From NCBI GenBank assembly GCA_025353235.1, contig JANXQZ010001096.1, forward strand, positions 1 through 14,281: 14,281 bases of DNA, written 5' to 3'. Positions 1 through 7,782 of this stretch are shown in pieces. Numbering within the stretch: the stretch's first letter is position 1; each line of letters starts with the position of its first letter. The position numbers and the translations under genes were made by a program. Source of the stretch: Bryobacterales bacterium (lineage in GTDB: Bacteria; Acidobacteriota; Terriglobia; Bryobacterales; Bryobacteraceae). The notes beneath the pieces are model-generated. The model was not told the origin of the DNA. It worked only from the letters and a program-made list of their open reading frames with translations, and did no database searches.

Positions 1-1
1 G

Positions 2-250
2 AGATTTCGCGAATATGCGCAGCCGCTTCATCGGTGGAACATTCAATTGGATCAACTCGACGAGAGTGAATTGAACCGAGTGAGAGAGTTCTTTCGTGTA
101 CAGAACGGAGCTGCTGGCATTTTCAGCTTTGCCGATCCACAGGATGGAGCGGTGTTTCCTAGTTGCAGCTTCGAAGGCGACACGATGGCAGACAGTCTGA
201 TGGACGTTGTCAGTGCCAAGACAACGTTGGTCATAAGAGAGAACAAGTGA
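2..250 (+). CDS. Phage tail-like protein, C-terminal part (5' end outside window)
   Basis: The reading frame is open from base 2 and ends at TGA 248-250, so this is the last 82 codons of a gene that starts left of the window. A TTG at 47 could be read as a start, but the upstream codons already encode family-like sequence (a pattern RFREYAQPLHRW before the TTG), so I treat it as internal. The visible part has the layout W-x-I-x-L-x-x-L-x-x-x-E-x-x-x-V-x-x-F-F, then a G...F-x-F-x-D-P stretch, then a closing segment ending in a basic 'VIRENK' tail. This resembles small tail proteins of the DUF2460/minor-tail kind that sit next to the tail tip in siphophages; the family name is from memory, not a search. 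The stop overlaps the next start by one base (TGATG), implying translational coupling with the following tail gene. Confidence 0.6.
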   Translation, partial: RFREYAQPLHRWNIQLDQLDESELNRVREFFRVQNGAAGIFSFADPQDGAVFPSCSFEGDTMADSLMDVVSAKTTLVIRENK

Positions 251-1047
251 TGCTTTACTTTCCACAGCTAGCGACCGGGTCCGCCTGTCAATATCCGATT
301 ACCAGGCGCAGCACAGGGCGCACCATCGTAAACCAGTTAGCCGATGGCACCAGTATTCGAATGGCCGATTCGGGCGCATCGCAGACCGGCTGGAGCCTGA
401 ATTACGAGCACCTCACCCAGGCTGAAGTTGGCAGTCTGGAACAACTCTTCCAATCTTCGTCCGGCTCCTGGCAGAGCTTCACGTTTCTGGATCCCACCGA
501 CAATTTGCTTGCCTGGAGCGAAGATCTGACCCAGGCAATTTGGGAGCGTGATCCGCTGCTCACCCTGGGAGCTGGCTTGCAGGACCCAATTGGTGGGAAT
601 GCGGGCACGAGGGTGACGAACGCAGCCCAAGCTCAGCAGCAATTTATGCAGATGCTGCCACTTCCTGGATCGTATCAATATTGCTTGAGTCTCTTCGTGC
701 GCAGTGACCAGCCTGCGTCGCTTGAAATGTTTGGGTCTTCCGGGAACGCGGAAGTCCATACGGAAGTGATTACGAGCCCAGCATGGACGCGTGTCTCGCA
801 ATCGTTTCAGATTAATTCCCAGGTGGATGGATTGTCGGCCGGCATTCGGCTGTCTCCGGGCGTCAGCGTCTCCGTATTCGGTCTACAACTCGAGGCACAG
901 TCAGCGCCAGGGGGGTATAAGAAGACGCGAGACCGGAGCGGTGTGTATCCCAAGTCTCGTTTTGCGGAAGATGCGTTTCAGTCAATTGCGACGGGAGTGA
1001 ACCAGTATTCCTGTCAGCTGAAGATATTGTGCAATGTGGCCGGTTAA
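250..1047 (+). CDS. Phage tail-like protein with N-terminal tail module and C-terminal lectin-like beta-sandwich
   Basis: 265 residues. I chose ATG at 250 rather than the GTG at 163 because it overlaps the previous stop as TGATG and has a purine-rich AAGAGAG at 235-241. Residues 1-90 repeat the module of the gene before it: a W-S-L-x-Y segment, an L-T-x-x-E-x-x-x-L-x-x-L-F helix, then a G-S-W-x-x-F-T-F-L-D-P stretch. From about residue 90 ('NLLAWSEDL...') to about 220 comes a beta-rich domain of the type seen in phage spike and fibre proteins: 'NLL..SEDL..AIW', a 'DPIGG..GTRVTNA' stretch, a strand pattern around 'YCLSLFVRS', and a closing 'VFGLQLEAQSAPGGYKKT'. Such domains resemble carbohydrate-binding beta-sandwiches and are usually thought to contact the host surface. 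No signal peptide or membrane segment is seen. Its role as a tail-tip or adsorption component is inferred from position and fold style. Confidence 0.65.
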   Translation: MLYFPQLATGSACQYPITRRSTGRTIVNQLADGTSIRMADSGASQTGWSLNYEHLTQAEVGSLEQLFQSSSGSWQSFTFLDPTDNLLAWSEDLTQAIWERDPLLTLGAGLQDPIGGNAGTRVTNAAQAQQQFMQMLPLPGSYQYCLSLFVRSDQPASLEMFGSSGNAEVHTEVITSPAWTRVSQSFQINSQVDGLSAGIRLSPGVSVSVFGLQLEAQSAPGGYKKTRDRSGVYPKSRFAEDAFQSIATGVNQYSCQLKILCNVAG

Positions 1048-1059
1048 ATTACTAACAGA

Positions 1060-1068
1060 AGGGAGAGG
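1060..1068 (+). promoter_or_regulatory. Strong Shine-Dalgarno for the tail hub gene
   Basis: AGGGAGAGG lies 6 bases before ATG 1075 and supports that start. It sits in the 27-base gap after the preceding stop. It is the best ribosome binding site among the tail genes here, most of which rely on overlapping or closely spaced starts. No promoter-like hexamers are evident in the gap. Confidence 0.7.
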
Positions 1069-1074
1069 GACACC

Positions 1075-4000
1075 ATGTTACCGATTGAGCAGCTAAAAGA
1101 GTTGGAAGCGCCCGAGACGCCAATCTTCTTATTCGATTGCACACTGCCTAACGGCGACGTGCAGCGCTGGAGCACACACAAGGCTGCCCTGAACGGGAAT
1201 ACCTATGCCGCCCGCGTGCTGAAGCACAATCTGTTTGAACTTCGATCCTCATCCGATGAAGCAACGGACGGAGTATCTAAAGTTTCCCTCACGCTGGCTA
1301 ACGCCGACTCGTTCTTCTCTCCAATTGAACGAACCACGGGCTGGAAAGGCGCGCAATTAACGGTACACTTTCTATTCTTCGACTTCCAGAACGGAGTTCC
1401 CGCTTCAAATACGCAGGTGCTATTCCGGGGAACGGCGAATCCTCCCGATGAATCGACGGAATCCTATCTAAGGCTGAGTTTCACCAATCGCTTGGGGCTG
1501 ACCAGGGTGTTCTTGCCAGAAGTGCGGATTCAGAAGAGATGTCCTTGGACATTCCCTACGACGCCGGGGCAACGCGCAGAGGCTGTAGATGGCGGGCCGA
1601 GAGGCAGCTTTTCGCCCTTTTACCGGTGCGGCTACTCTGCTGGCATTTCGAACGGTGCCGGAAATCTCAATGGCGGCCAGCCTTTCACGTCCTGCGATTA
1701 CACGCGAACACAGTGCGAACAACGTGGAATGTTCGACAAGGATGCCACCGGTAAGCCGACGCGCCGATTCGGCGGAATTGAATTTGTCCCCGCTTCCATC
1801 CTCGTGCGGAGCTACGGAGAAAAGGGATCTCATGTTTCCACTACTCTAGACAATCAAGCGCGCTATAACGATTTCATTCCCCTGGTCTATGGAACAGGCT
1901 GGTACTTGCCTCCGATCGTGTTCGCGAGGAACGACGGCAATCTGACTCGTACCGAGGTCCTGCTAGGGACGGGAGAGATGACAAGTGTGGTCAAGGTGAT
2001 TGTGAACGGGATCGAGATCCCGGAAGCGGTCAACGGCGCAAATATGACGGCCACTGGTTGGTACAAGGTAGTCACTTTGGGACTACGGAACGGAGCCTTC
2101 AATCTGGATTTTACCGATGCAACCGGCAAACCTCTGGGCGATCCCTACGGCAGCTTGGCGTGCCTTTCCGTAGTGGTCCCGAACCGGATCAGCGATGGAC
2201 GTTCGTTGCCGCAAGTGGAAGTGCTGATTCAGGGGATGAAAGTGCCTAGGTTTAACGCTACCGGAGCGTTGGTGGACATAGCCTTCACGAACAATCCGGC
2301 CTGGGTTTTGCTAGACGTGCTTCGTCGCAGCGGATGGTCATTGGGAGATGTGGACTCGGCCAGCTTCGCGAAAATGGCGCTTCGCTGCGATCAACTCGTT
2401 TCGGCGTTGGACCTGCATGGCAACTCTACTCTGATACCTCGGTTCCAATGCAATCTCTTGCTTACTCGACGTAGGAGCGCAGCGGACATCGTGCGCGGCA
2501 TTCGGACGGGGGCGGGAATTTACTTAATTTTCAATTCCGAGGGCTTGCTGCAGGCCAAGGGCGAAGACACCTTGGCCATCCAACAGCCTTTAAAGCCAGC
2601 CGGTTCGAACAGCACCGACGCCCTAAACGGGGGTTGGGCGGCTTACGAATTTGGGGACAACGCTTTTTCCGGTATCTTGCGCAGGAGCAACGGGGAGGCG
2701 GCCTTCCGGACGTCGTCGAGAGCTTCCGCCGATTCACCTAATTTCTTCACGGTCGAGTTTCAAGATGAGTTCAACGAGTATCAGCAGGACAGCCTGTCCC
2801 TAGTGGATCTGGATGACTCTCTGAAGAGCTCTCAAGAGATCACGGCATCGGTAACGGCGCTAGGAATTCCAAACTTCGATCAGGCAACACGAGTTACCTC
2901 GCTGTACTTGAACAAGTCGGTCCAGGGCAATACATACATCGACTTCGAGACCAGTGTGAAGTCCGTTGATCTGCGGCCGGGCGACCTAATTGCGATCTCC
3001 TACTCGAAAGAAGGATGGGATCGGCAGCCCTTCCGTGTGATTCGGATCGCACCAGCTTCCAACTATCGGTCGGCGGCGATTACCGCCCAAATTCACGTGG
3101 ACGCCTGGTACACGGGATCCGGCAACGGTGGATCGGGAACGGGGCGCCAGCCTGGTTATGGAGTCAGCTTGCCGCGTCCCCTTCTCGGCACAGCGTTGGA
3201 TGACGCGGGCGAGCCGCAGTTTGGAATAACCGAAACCACGATTCAGAGCACGGATGGCAGTGTGTCGGTTCAACTGACCGCTGAGTTTATCAATCCAGTG
3301 AAGGCGCAGGCTGCCGGATCCGGTATTCCTCTTGTCGGGCTCAATGCGCAGGTAGACACAACGAGCGGGTCGCTGACCGGGGGCCAGAATCTCTACTACG
3401 GCGTTACTTCGATAACGTCATCGGGAGAAGAGAGCGCGCTCTCGTTTCTGGTTAAGGCCTCCATCCCAGCCGGGACTTCGACCAATCAGGTGACGCTTCC
3501 AAGCCTGAGTTTCCCTCCAGGGATTGCAACGTTTAATATTTATCGCGGCACGACTCCTACCCAATTGCTGCAGATCGGGACGAGTCTGTCGATTGTTTCC
3601 ACATTCATCGATTCAGGTTTGCCGGTGAACCAGGTGGCCCCTCCCGATATGAATTTCGACCATGCGAATTTCTATTGGCGAATTGAATTGCAGCCGGAGG
3701 AACCGGTGGACAAGCATTCGCCCCTGACGGTGGGCAACAGCACTCTCAACATGCTCGTCAACGAATACAGCGGAGCGACAGTGCGCATTACGAAGGGGGT
3801 GGGTGGTGGCCAGGAACGCCTTGTTATGGGCAACAGCGCAACCACAATCTCTAATGCAACAGCCTGGGACGTGGAACCGGATAATACGAGCGGTTTCGCG
3901 GTGAGTGAGTCGGCTTGGCAGTTTGGCGCGACGGGGACTACGAGTCCGATATCGTTCGAAGTGCCTAACCGGGCGGGGACGACGCTGCAAATCTCCGGGC

Positions 4001-5001
4001 GTTCCGCCAATGTGCGGAATGACGAAGCAGCTTATGAGTTGTCCCCGCTCACACGGTGGCGTGTAAAGGGCGATGGGGGTGGTACGGTGGTCGACGCGGA
4101 GTTTCCTTCCCCACCTGTGTTCGGTTTATCACCGATCGGCCAAGGCACCGTGGAGATTCAAAGTATCTCATTTAGCAGCTATGCAAACACCGACTCAATC
4201 AGCGCTGGAACTTTGACGATAGGCTACTGGAATGAGCTGCATACACCCACTTCCGTCATGCTTGGGGCTGCTCTGGATAACGTGAGCACGCTAATTACTC
4301 TCGCGACAGCAGCGGGCGTTCTGGCAGGAGCTCTTGTGCAGGTAGATGCAGAAGTGATGAGCGTGCAACAAGCGTCTTCAGGGTTGGGTCCTCTCACGGT
4401 GATACGCGCTGCTCAAGGGAGTGTAGCGAGCGCGCATGCCGTTGGATCTCCGGTTTACGTGCTTGACAAAAAACTTTTCGTGCTGCCGTTCGCGCGGAAA
4501 TTCTTTGGAAGCTTGGCAAGCGGCAGTTATGCGTATCCCTTGTATCTGCCTGACGTGCGGATCGCATACGCCGAATTATTCATGACAAATAGCAAGGGGA
4601 ACGGCTTTCCTAAAATACTACAATCGACGGCGAACGTGGATCAAGGGCTTCGGACCCTGTCAGGCGGCCAGCTCTCTATGCAAGTGGAGGGCATGCTCGC
4701 TATACAAACAGAAGCTACGCCTCCGTTGATTGTTGAGGCATCTCACTCCGTTAGAGATATCTTCGCGACGCTTGGAACAGCTTCGACCGGGTCACCCGCT
4801 CAATTGCAAATTACCCAGAACGGTCAGCCATACGGCCCTCCCCTCACGATTCTGCCTGGGAGTACGACCTCAAACGTCGTGGACGGATTCTTATTGGGTC
4901 CGCTCACTGCCGGGTCCACGATTGGGCTGAATATCGTCGCAGTGTCGCAGACAGGCGATACGCTGCCAGGAAGCGATCTTACAGTAACTATCCGATTCTA
5001 A
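1075..5001 (+). CDS. Large phage tail hub/tip protein (gpL-like plus gpJ-like fusion)
   Basis: 1308 residues. Residues about 15-240 resemble phage minor tail protein L or the DUF2163/BR0599 group: a beta-rich start ('IFLFDCTL'), then four cysteines at 156 (RCPW), 185 (RCGY), 207 and 214 (SCDYTRTQC), followed by RFGG. In lambda gpL such cysteines hold an iron-sulphur cluster; metal binding here is inferred. Residues about 240-680 look like the hub region of lambda gpJ-type or 'putative phage tail' proteins ('VYGTGWYLPPIV', 'NNPAWVLLDVLR', 'LRPGDLIAISY'). A Gly/Ser linker (681-690) leads to a beta-rich C-terminus. This includes a fibronectin-III-like module at about 745-850 ('YYGVTSITSSGEES...FNIYRGT'), a module at about 900-950, and one at about 1065-1130 with the phage-type 'VQVDAEVMSV...VIRAAQGS...AHAVGSPVY' pattern. 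It probably forms the tail tip that organises the fibres and opens onto the host. The next gene starts 9 bases after the stop. Confidence 0.7.
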   Translation: MLPIEQLKELEAPETPIFLFDCTLPNGDVQRWSTHKAALNGNTYAARVLKHNLFELRSSSDEATDGVSKVSLTLANADSFFSPIERTTGWKGAQLTVHFLFFDFQNGVPASNTQVLFRGTANPPDESTESYLRLSFTNRLGLTRVFLPEVRIQKRCPWTFPTTPGQRAEAVDGGPRGSFSPFYRCGYSAGISNGAGNLNGGQPFTSCDYTRTQCEQRGMFDKDATGKPTRRFGGIEFVPASILVRSYGEKGSHVSTTLDNQARYNDFIPLVYGTGWYLPPIVFARNDGNLTRTEVLLGTGEMTSVVKVIVNGIEIPEAVNGANMTATGWYKVVTLGLRNGAFNLDFTDATGKPLGDPYGSLACLSVVVPNRISDGRSLPQVEVLIQGMKVPRFNATGALVDIAFTNNPAWVLLDVLRRSGWSLGDVDSASFAKMALRCDQLVSALDLHGNSTLIPRFQCNLLLTRRRSAADIVRGIRTGAGIYLIFNSEGLLQAKGEDTLAIQQPLKPAGSNSTDALNGGWAAYEFGDNAFSGILRRSNGEAAFRTSSRASADSPNFFTVEFQDEFNEYQQDSLSLVDLDDSLKSSQEITASVTALGIPNFDQATRVTSLYLNKSVQGNTYIDFETSVKSVDLRPGDLIAISYSKEGWDRQPFRVIRIAPASNYRSAAITAQIHVDAWYTGSGNGGSGTGRQPGYGVSLPRPLLGTALDDAGEPQFGITETTIQSTDGSVSVQLTAEFINPVKAQAAGSGIPLVGLNAQVDTTSGSLTGGQNLYYGVTSITSSGEESALSFLVKASIPAGTSTNQVTLPSLSFPPGIATFNIYRGTTPTQLLQIGTSLSIVSTFIDSGLPVNQVAPPDMNFDHANFYWRIELQPEEPVDKHSPLTVGNSTLNMLVNEYSGATVRITKGVGGGQERLVMGNSATTISNATAWDVEPDNTSGFAVSESAWQFGATGTTSPISFEVPNRAGTTLQISGRSANVRNDEAAYELSPLTRWRVKGDGGGTVVDAEFPSPPVFGLSPIGQGTVEIQSISFSSYANTDSISAGTLTIGYWNELHTPTSVMLGAALDNVSTLITLATAAGVLAGALVQVDAEVMSVQQASSGLGPLTVIRAAQGSVASAHAVGSPVYVLDKKLFVLPFARKFFGSLASGSYAYPLYLPDVRIAYAELFMTNSKGNGFPKILQSTANVDQGLRTLSGGQLSMQVEGMLAIQTEATPPLIVEASHSVRDIFATLGTASTGSPAQLQITQNGQPYGPPLTILPGSTTSNVVDGFLLGPLTAGSTIGLNIVAVSQTGDTLPGSDLTVTIRF

Positions 5002-5010
5002 GAAACCCCT

Positions 5011-7764
5011 ATGTCACAAACTTTAGAAAAACTGCGTCCCGACCACGATTTGCAGTGCTACTTCTTTCATCCTTCCGCGATTGCTGCTCTTAGCGGAACA
5101 AGCGCGAACGGGTTCACGCTGTCAGGTACATGGAGACAGCAGTTCGATTGGGCCGTGGTCGAGTGGAACCGCGATAATGTATTCGAACATCCGTCGTTTA
5201 GAAACCTGCCCGATGGCGATATGAGCGGGCTAACTCTCACATACGAAGAAGTTCGCTCTAACTGCATACCACTCGACTCCGATCTTTTTCCCACTGTAGA
5301 TTGGCCAACTTTGCGGATCTGGGCGGACGACGGCAGCGGAGAGAAGATCTACAAGATTCCGCTGAAAGACCGTGCCGTAGCGATCGAAGGAGCCTACTCT
5401 CCCGCCACGGCGGAAGTCGAACCGGGCGGCACCGTGACCCCGGGCGACGTCGTGGGATTCGCGTTCCTCGATGAGCACTATTCCTATCAGACGACTGCAA
5501 ATCCTCTCGACTTTGCCGTTCAAAACTTGGTGGACGGGGTGAATGCTTTTTCCCCCACGATGGTTGCAGTGCAGACAGGGACTAAGATTCAATTGTCCTA
5601 CGTAGGGGGCGCGAGCACGGGACGGAGGACCATAGGCACGTCCACCACTGGCGATAACGGCAATCGGCTCGGCCTCTACACATATGTGTCTGGTAGTCAG
5701 ACAGAGCATTGGGATGCAGCGTGGAAACAGTTTTCGGGGGGAACTTCGCCCACCAAATGGCGGGTTACACTGCCGTTCGGATCATTAGTGGACCCGGTGC
5801 TTGGACCCGTTCCGGCGCGATCCATTCGAAAAATGCGCTGGACCTATGCGGCTGGGCTACAACCTGGCACTTTTGCCCGTAGCGAGTTTGCAGTTGGAGT
5901 GAGTAACTGGTCAGTCACAGGGACGGGGCGGCAGTATTCCGTCGCTGGCCCAGGAAGCCGTCGCCTAAACGACGATAGCGCGGATGCACACTACTCGGGA
6001 GCCTGGACCACCTCTCAGGGCAATTTCTCGGGGGGAACTATTCACTTCACCACCGTTCCGGGCGCATCGGTTCAATGCCGCTACAGTTCGGCTCAAACTC
6101 ATTCCCTCTATCTTGGAACGCGCATGGCGTTGGGCGGCGCTACAATCCGAGTGTCAGTAGATAGCGGTGCGCCGGTTAGCCTCAATGTCAGTTTGCCAGG
6201 AGAGGACGTTCTGTTTCGGAGCCATCTCGGCGAGCTCGGGGCTGGCGATCACACCGTGCTGATTACTCATTCGGGTGCAACAGGCACCTATGTCTATTTC
6301 GATTTTCTGGAGATGGCCATTCCCGCTACGCAGATTCCCTCGCACGTCGACGAGCCTAGCTTAACTCTGGCCACCGACTGGGATACCGATCATGCCATTG
6401 CACTCGCTCCCGAACGAACGGCTTGGATCATCGATTCGCTCGGGTTCAAGGGTCGGGTGAACCACTATGCGGGGGCCCTGTGGTTCTATGAGTTGGTTCG
6501 GAACGGACACCAATATGCCGCAGCGTCTATCTCGTTCAGCGGTACACCTGACGCCAACTCAACCGTCCAAGTATATATCGGAAGAACGGGACAGCCATTG
6601 TCGATGCAGGTGGCCATCTCACATCTGAATCTAATAGGAGATACCTCCTCCACTGTCGCCAAGGCTTTTGAACTGGCGATCAATAACGGGTACACGGCCA
6701 TATGGGCGCAAGCCGCTGGCAGCCAATTGACGATCACGTCAAGGTCAATGGGCCTGGACGGCAACGCGATCACGATTGGGGTTTCGGTATCAACGGCCAG
6801 CTTTACCACCAGCGTCTCCGGGCCCACGCTGTCTGGAGGCGTCGACGGCCTTTGGCAAACGGACCTCGCGGCGATGCCAAGAGTCAATCGAGCAGCGCGC
6901 GATTGGACCCGATCTTTCTGCGCCGCTTTGAAATCCTATGGGCAGAGCGCAGTCGCCACCGCGTTCAGCATGGAGATTCAACACGGGGATCCATCACTAG
7001 CGGCCGGAATTGCTCAGCGTTATCCCAGCAAACAAGCCGTAACTGTAACCACACCCGCGTTGGAGACGAATTTCTCACCCCAAAGCACGGATTTTTGGAA
7101 GCAGGCTTACTTGGATCTCGCGCAGGCTCAAGCGGACGCGGGCTTGACTCCTTATCTTCAGTTTGGCGAAGTTCAATGGTGGTACTTTGCGGATGGCGAC
7201 CACTCGGGAATGCCTTTCTATGACGACTACACACTGAATGCATTCCGGTCGAAATACGGGCGCGACATGAGGACAATCGTGCCCACCACGGATCCAGCGA
7301 CCGTTCCCGAAGAAGCGGCATTCCTGCCGAGTCTAATAGGCCAGTTCACCAATGCGATTATCGCTTTCGTGCAAGCTAAGTTTCCAACCTGCCGGTTTGA
7401 GGTGCTCTATCCAACCGATGTCAATGACACTGCGCTGAATCGAGTGATCAATTATCCCGACTCTGACTGGACCTCGGATAAACTCACTTGCCTGAAGACC
7501 GAAAGCTTTACCTACACCTTCAACCGCAATCTGGATTTAAGTAAAAAGACCATCCATGCAGGCGAGGCGAAGGGCTTTCCCTCCTCCAAACGAAGTCACC
7601 TAGTCGGGATTGAAGACCCGATTGCAGCATGGCTGAAAGAGGCTCGGATGGCGGAGTCCAATCGCTTTGATTCAGTCGTGCTGTTCGCGCTCGATCAATT
7701 CTGCCTGGTTGGATACCCTTTGCCTCTCTCGCGCGGAAGCCGACGCAGCCTTCGTCTGGGCTGA
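5011..7764 (+). CDS. Tail-sheath-like multidomain protein with jelly roll and TIM-barrel-like region
   Basis: 917 residues. Residues 1-120 ('DLQCYFFHPSAIAAL', 'GTWRQQFDWAVVEWNRDNVFEHP') resemble what I recall as the N-terminus of 'non-contractile tail sheath' proteins; this name is unverified. Two related beta modules sit at about 138-245 and 503-612. Each starts with a GTP/GGT-type strand, contains a run around 'FAVQNLVDGVN' or 'TVAKAFELAIN', and ends with 'GG'. This is a module type common in tail sheath and baseplate proteins. Residues about 298-436 look like a carbohydrate-binding jelly roll ('SNWSVTG', 'HYSGAWTT', 'VSVDSGAP', 'GDHTVLITH'). Residues about 455-495 and 612-900 have the look of a TIM-barrel glycoside hydrolase split by the second beta module ('TPYLQFGEVQWWYF', then 'YDDY', 'RFEVLYP'). 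Glu720 in that strand is a possible acid residue, but no family signature proves catalysis. The likely role is a tail-surface or baseplate protein that binds or processes host glycans. The last 17 residues are basic and may be out of frame (see findings). Confidence 0.6.
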   Translation: MSQTLEKLRPDHDLQCYFFHPSAIAALSGTSANGFTLSGTWRQQFDWAVVEWNRDNVFEHPSFRNLPDGDMSGLTLTYEEVRSNCIPLDSDLFPTVDWPTLRIWADDGSGEKIYKIPLKDRAVAIEGAYSPATAEVEPGGTVTPGDVVGFAFLDEHYSYQTTANPLDFAVQNLVDGVNAFSPTMVAVQTGTKIQLSYVGGASTGRRTIGTSTTGDNGNRLGLYTYVSGSQTEHWDAAWKQFSGGTSPTKWRVTLPFGSLVDPVLGPVPARSIRKMRWTYAAGLQPGTFARSEFAVGVSNWSVTGTGRQYSVAGPGSRRLNDDSADAHYSGAWTTSQGNFSGGTIHFTTVPGASVQCRYSSAQTHSLYLGTRMALGGATIRVSVDSGAPVSLNVSLPGEDVLFRSHLGELGAGDHTVLITHSGATGTYVYFDFLEMAIPATQIPSHVDEPSLTLATDWDTDHAIALAPERTAWIIDSLGFKGRVNHYAGALWFYELVRNGHQYAAASISFSGTPDANSTVQVYIGRTGQPLSMQVAISHLNLIGDTSSTVAKAFELAINNGYTAIWAQAAGSQLTITSRSMGLDGNAITIGVSVSTASFTTSVSGPTLSGGVDGLWQTDLAAMPRVNRAARDWTRSFCAALKSYGQSAVATAFSMEIQHGDPSLAAGIAQRYPSKQAVTVTTPALETNFSPQSTDFWKQAYLDLAQAQADAGLTPYLQFGEVQWWYFADGDHSGMPFYDDYTLNAFRSKYGRDMRTIVPTTDPATVPEEAAFLPSLIGQFTNAIIAFVQAKFPTCRFEVLYPTDVNDTALNRVINYPDSDWTSDKLTCLKTESFTYTFNRNLDLSKKTIHAGEAKGFPSSKRSHLVGIEDPIAAWLKEARMAESNRFDSVVLFALDQFCLVGYPLPLSRGSRRSLRLG

Positions 7765-7782
7765 TTTCCGCACCGCGCTATA

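Noticed and set aside
163..249. GTG start at 163 for the second tail gene
   Set aside because: It would overlap the previous gene by 88 bases and adds residues of shadow-frame character. ATG 250 forms a TGATG junction and begins a family-like sequence.
47..250. Independent small gene starting at TTG 47
   Set aside because: The frame is open to the left edge and the upstream codons fit the same tail-protein family, so this is the end of a longer gene.
337..801. Antisense reading frames inside the tail and export genes (for example 337-801, 5230-5709, 9597-10013, 10338-10820 on the minus strand)
   Set aside because: Composition is low-quality (Arg/Ser/Pro-rich, no motifs), and each lies fully inside a well-supported plus-strand gene.
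1..7764. Complete prophage
   Set aside because: Only distal tail genes are visible. There is no integrase, terminase, capsid, lysis gene or att repeat, so I call only a tail module cut by the window edge.
7765..7782. Promoter between the last tail gene and the ABC ATPase
   Set aside because: Only 18 bases are available and no -10/-35-like elements can be placed in them. A promoter inside the preceding gene cannot be excluded by eye.
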